A stretch of 64,000 nt of DNA from positions 200,004,299 through 200,068,298 of the forward strand of contig CM041292.1 of assembly GCA_023052935.1 (NCBI GenBank). Reading direction: 5' to 3'. Within the stretch, counting starts at the first letter, position 1. The number at the start of each line of letters is the position of its first letter. This document shows, in pieces, positions 61,613-64,000 of the stretch. The position numbers were made by a program, and so were the translations under genes. The DNA comes from Piezodorus guildinii (Eukaryota; Arthropoda; Insecta; Hemiptera; Pentatomidae). The notes beneath the pieces were generated by a model that searched no databases, was not told where the DNA came from, and was given only the letters and a program-made list of their open reading frames with translations.

Positions 61613-62451
61613 AATAATTGATTATAATTAGTAAATCATGAGACAGTCAACGCCTTTAATTAGACAGGATAAACCCGCACTACATGAGCAGTGAGTCGCC
61701 TAGAACGGGCTGAGAGGTGGAGTATGGTTATGTTCTAAGATCACCTCGTGTAAACAAAATGTTTACACCAGCTTAGGTTTACGAAAAAAAAATGTACAAT
61801 AATTTTATAATAATAAAGCATCTATCAATACCCAGATTAAAATAACTTATTTAGAAACAAACGAACGATTCCGCACATATTTATTTATTGGTCGTTCTCC
61901 CACATGCCATGTATACAAAATAAAACTCATCTTCTGATAGTAATATACTTTTAAACGTGCAAATAAAATTATTAATTTAAATATATCATATATAGGCGAG
62001 TAAAAGTAAAATTATTGTTCTTTTTCCTATTGTCGGTTTCGCAGTTTTTCCACAGTCGGTACGTCTGTTTGTTTCCCATGATGATTATAGAGCAATAAAA
62101 GCTGCCGTTTTAGGGTAAAACCGAGTGAATAAACTTTTTGGTAAAAGATGATGATGCAAATTATTGAGATGATGTACCATTGAGATGACAGTTGAGTCCT
62201 TGACGAAGATGATACACAGCCTTGCCTCTGACCTCTAACCTATGCCCACCGCAGCCAACAGGAAGCAAGTCATTCAGCCTACGCTCATGCTTACGTTTGT
62301 TTATTTTAATTTTATTTTTTCATAGCTCATATATATGAGTGTATATTTATTTATGATACTTTGAAAAATACGCATATAAATGTATATATTCAGCCATATC
62401 AGTTTTACGAAATCCCATTGGTGTAATGGCATTATTGACACTGTAAAGAAT
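61613..62451. other. No gene seen
   Basis: AT-rich. A small Helentron-like 3' trace (ATATAGGCGAGTAAAAGT) is near 61992-62010 and a moderately GC-rich stretch at 62190-62290 is unassigned. Confidence 0.4.
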
Positions 62452-62724
62452 TGGAGTGGGCATAATCGAATGGCGATTATCGGATAATTCGATTATTCCA
62501 ATCATTCCAATTAATCGATTATCGGATTAATGGGTTTGGAGAAATGATTTTTTTTTGCTCATCACATAAATTATATACATATTCCACCTACGCTCAGCCA
62601 TCATACAGACGGGAATTGTGACATATTGTCTCTCAGAATGTATATTAATCATTCGATTATTTAAATCATCGAAGTACGATCATCCGATTATGACGATCAT
62701 TCGATTATGCCCACCCCTACCTCA
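62452..62724. mobile_element. hAT-like MITE
   Basis: The ends GGAGTGGGCATAATCGAATG and its inverted form (CATTCGATTATGCCCACCCC) resemble hAT TIRs of the GGGGTGGGCA type. The interior is repetitive ATCGATTAT-rich sequence. An 8-bp TSD was not confirmed. Confidence 0.45.
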
Positions 62725-63084
62725 GATGTCTTCATGTTTCTTTTTTTGTTATTTCTAAAGTTAATACAAAATTGTATATTAATATAGTCGAATCAACACA
62801 ATATTATGAACTATACGGGGTGTTACATGGGTAATTGGCCAGACTTCAGGATTGGATTAAGGACCTCAAAACAAAAAGAAAAAAGTTCTAGTGTGATGTA
62901 TCCGGTTAAGGAGCTTAAGTCGAAAATGTATTTTATTTTTTTTTTGTCATTATCAGGTTTTAGCTTCTCAGGAATCGATTTTACTTAAAAATCTCTGGAA
63001 TAAAAGTTGTTGGTCTTTAAATTCGACAAAAATTGGTTCCAAGTAATTGAACCTTGTATGGCACGGACTTAACTCGGTGAAAGT

Positions 63085-63793
63085 TCTCGCACTTTTCACT
63101 TGATCATCATTTTCAAAAAGTTTTCCTGTGACGAAGTTGTCTAAATTCCCGAACAGGTGAATGGTGGGTGCGGAAGAACTTATTAGCCCAGTTCTTTCTA
63201 GCAAAGAAACGCAGGTCTCAGGGCGTTTCAATTGCTGCCGCTCAGTGAGATCATGAGGTACCCATGTATCGAGCTTTTTTACTTTCCCTATACACTTTAA
63301 ATGTCTGGAAATGGTAGATGCACTTGCATTTAGTTGTGCTGAGAGTCCTTTAACTATTTGGTAGTGGTTTCCTTCTACTGTACGTTTGAGGACATCGTTG
63401 TCTATTACGATCGGAGGTCTTCCTCGGGGCAAGTTTTTTAAGTCGGTATCCCTAGCTGAAAACTTAGCAAAACAACGGCGAATGGTCCGTTCATTGACAC
63501 TCCCTTCCCCAAATGCCTTGCAAATATTTCTAGCGGCCTCAGCTACTGAATGGCCGAGTTTAAACTCGTTCAGAAATATTACTCGAAAATCGCTTGTTTC
63601 CATGTTCATATTTGGAGGTATACTAAAAAGTGGGTAATTGGTTGGGAAGCAAATGTTTATAATACAAAGGTAGAGGATTAGTAACTGTTTACTTTAAATA
63701 TGTAAAAATTCGGAAGAAAACAACAGAGACCTGCAAAATCCTTTATGTATTTCAGAAACTATAAAAACGGACATTTCATGTGAAACAACCCAA
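63085..63793 (-). pseudogene. Mariner family A, truncated copy 4
   Basis: The minus frame 62968-63609 encodes RDFRVIFLNEF-type N-terminus (TSDFRVIFLNEFKLGHS), ICKAFGEGSVNERTIRRCFA and WVPHDLTERQQLKRPETCVS, then jumps to a damaged NLDNFVTGKLFENDDQVKSA. The distal frame runs into unrelated sequence. The right TIR ends at 63793 before TA. Confidence 0.75.
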
Positions 63794-64000
63794 TAAAAGT
63801 TATTCTAGTATATTCCAGAGATGAACTGAGGTTCACTGTCTAAAAAATTTATAATTTCAAATAATATTTATTTATTAAATGTGTACAATAAAAATAAAAT
63901 ATAATATAATTTAGTAGAGATAATTTTATTATTTGCATAGTTGAATTGTTCGTTGTACATACACATTTTTCTGAATGTAAAATAGAAAAATTTACTCAAA

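Overview
The window is strongly AT-rich, intron-bearing, transposon-dense animal DNA. Two conserved protein-coding genes can be read exon by exon. The NMDA receptor subunit is of the insect type: its glycine-site residues can be aligned to rat GluN1, and its post-M4 tail continues into a KRKT-type segment as in flies. That points to an insect, but the sequence does not fix the order or species. No bacterial or viral gene organisation is present.

Layout, all coding on the + strand. Positions 1-12193 are mostly repeats, with one candidate 5' exon at 3992-4074. Positions 12194-17662 hold the 3' exons of a RecQ5-type gene: the KIX-like RNA polymerase II interaction segment, a long acidic linker, and the SRI domain. 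No helicase-core exon was found in the window. Positions 17663-28600 are intergenic and contain a large SINE palindrome, a Helentron-like element with a nested insertion, a deleted mariner, and a nearly intact RTE-type LINE flanked by a 13-bp target-site duplication (TSD). Positions 28931-45733 hold a complete Nmdar1 gene: 17 coding exons, all junctions in phase, 929 aa, plus an alternative 881-aa form made by reading through the last donor. Positions 45734-64000 have no recognised host gene and are filled with repeats.

The repeats form a readable stratigraphy. The families are: (i) Penelope-like element (PLE) remnants carrying minimal hammerhead-ribozyme cores, three of them short inverted-arm copies with 13-14-bp TSDs; (ii) a non-autonomous family with asymmetric inverted repeats and a 3' hairpin, resembling Helentron/DINE-type elements; (iii) 5'-truncated RTE LINEs with GAA-rich tails and 10-13-bp TSDs; (iv) at least three mariner families, all broken; (v) two abundant tRNA-derived SINEs, one further tRNA-like head, and several foldback/TIR elements. 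Several nestings can be ordered: SINE in mariner, mariner in SINE, PLE in Helentron-like, RTE in Helentron-like, Helentron-like in foldback.

The two host genes have no evident functional link: RecQ5 acts with elongating RNA polymerase II in the nucleus, and Nmdar1 is the glycine-binding subunit of a synaptic cation channel. The most interesting items are the short hammerhead-bearing inverted-arm PLE derivatives, the two alternative Nmdar1 C-termini, a Ser-to-Ala change in the Nmdar1 glycine site, and the possibility of a RecQ5-like transcript without a helicase core. All domain assignments come from remembered family features and reading the translation; no database search was run.
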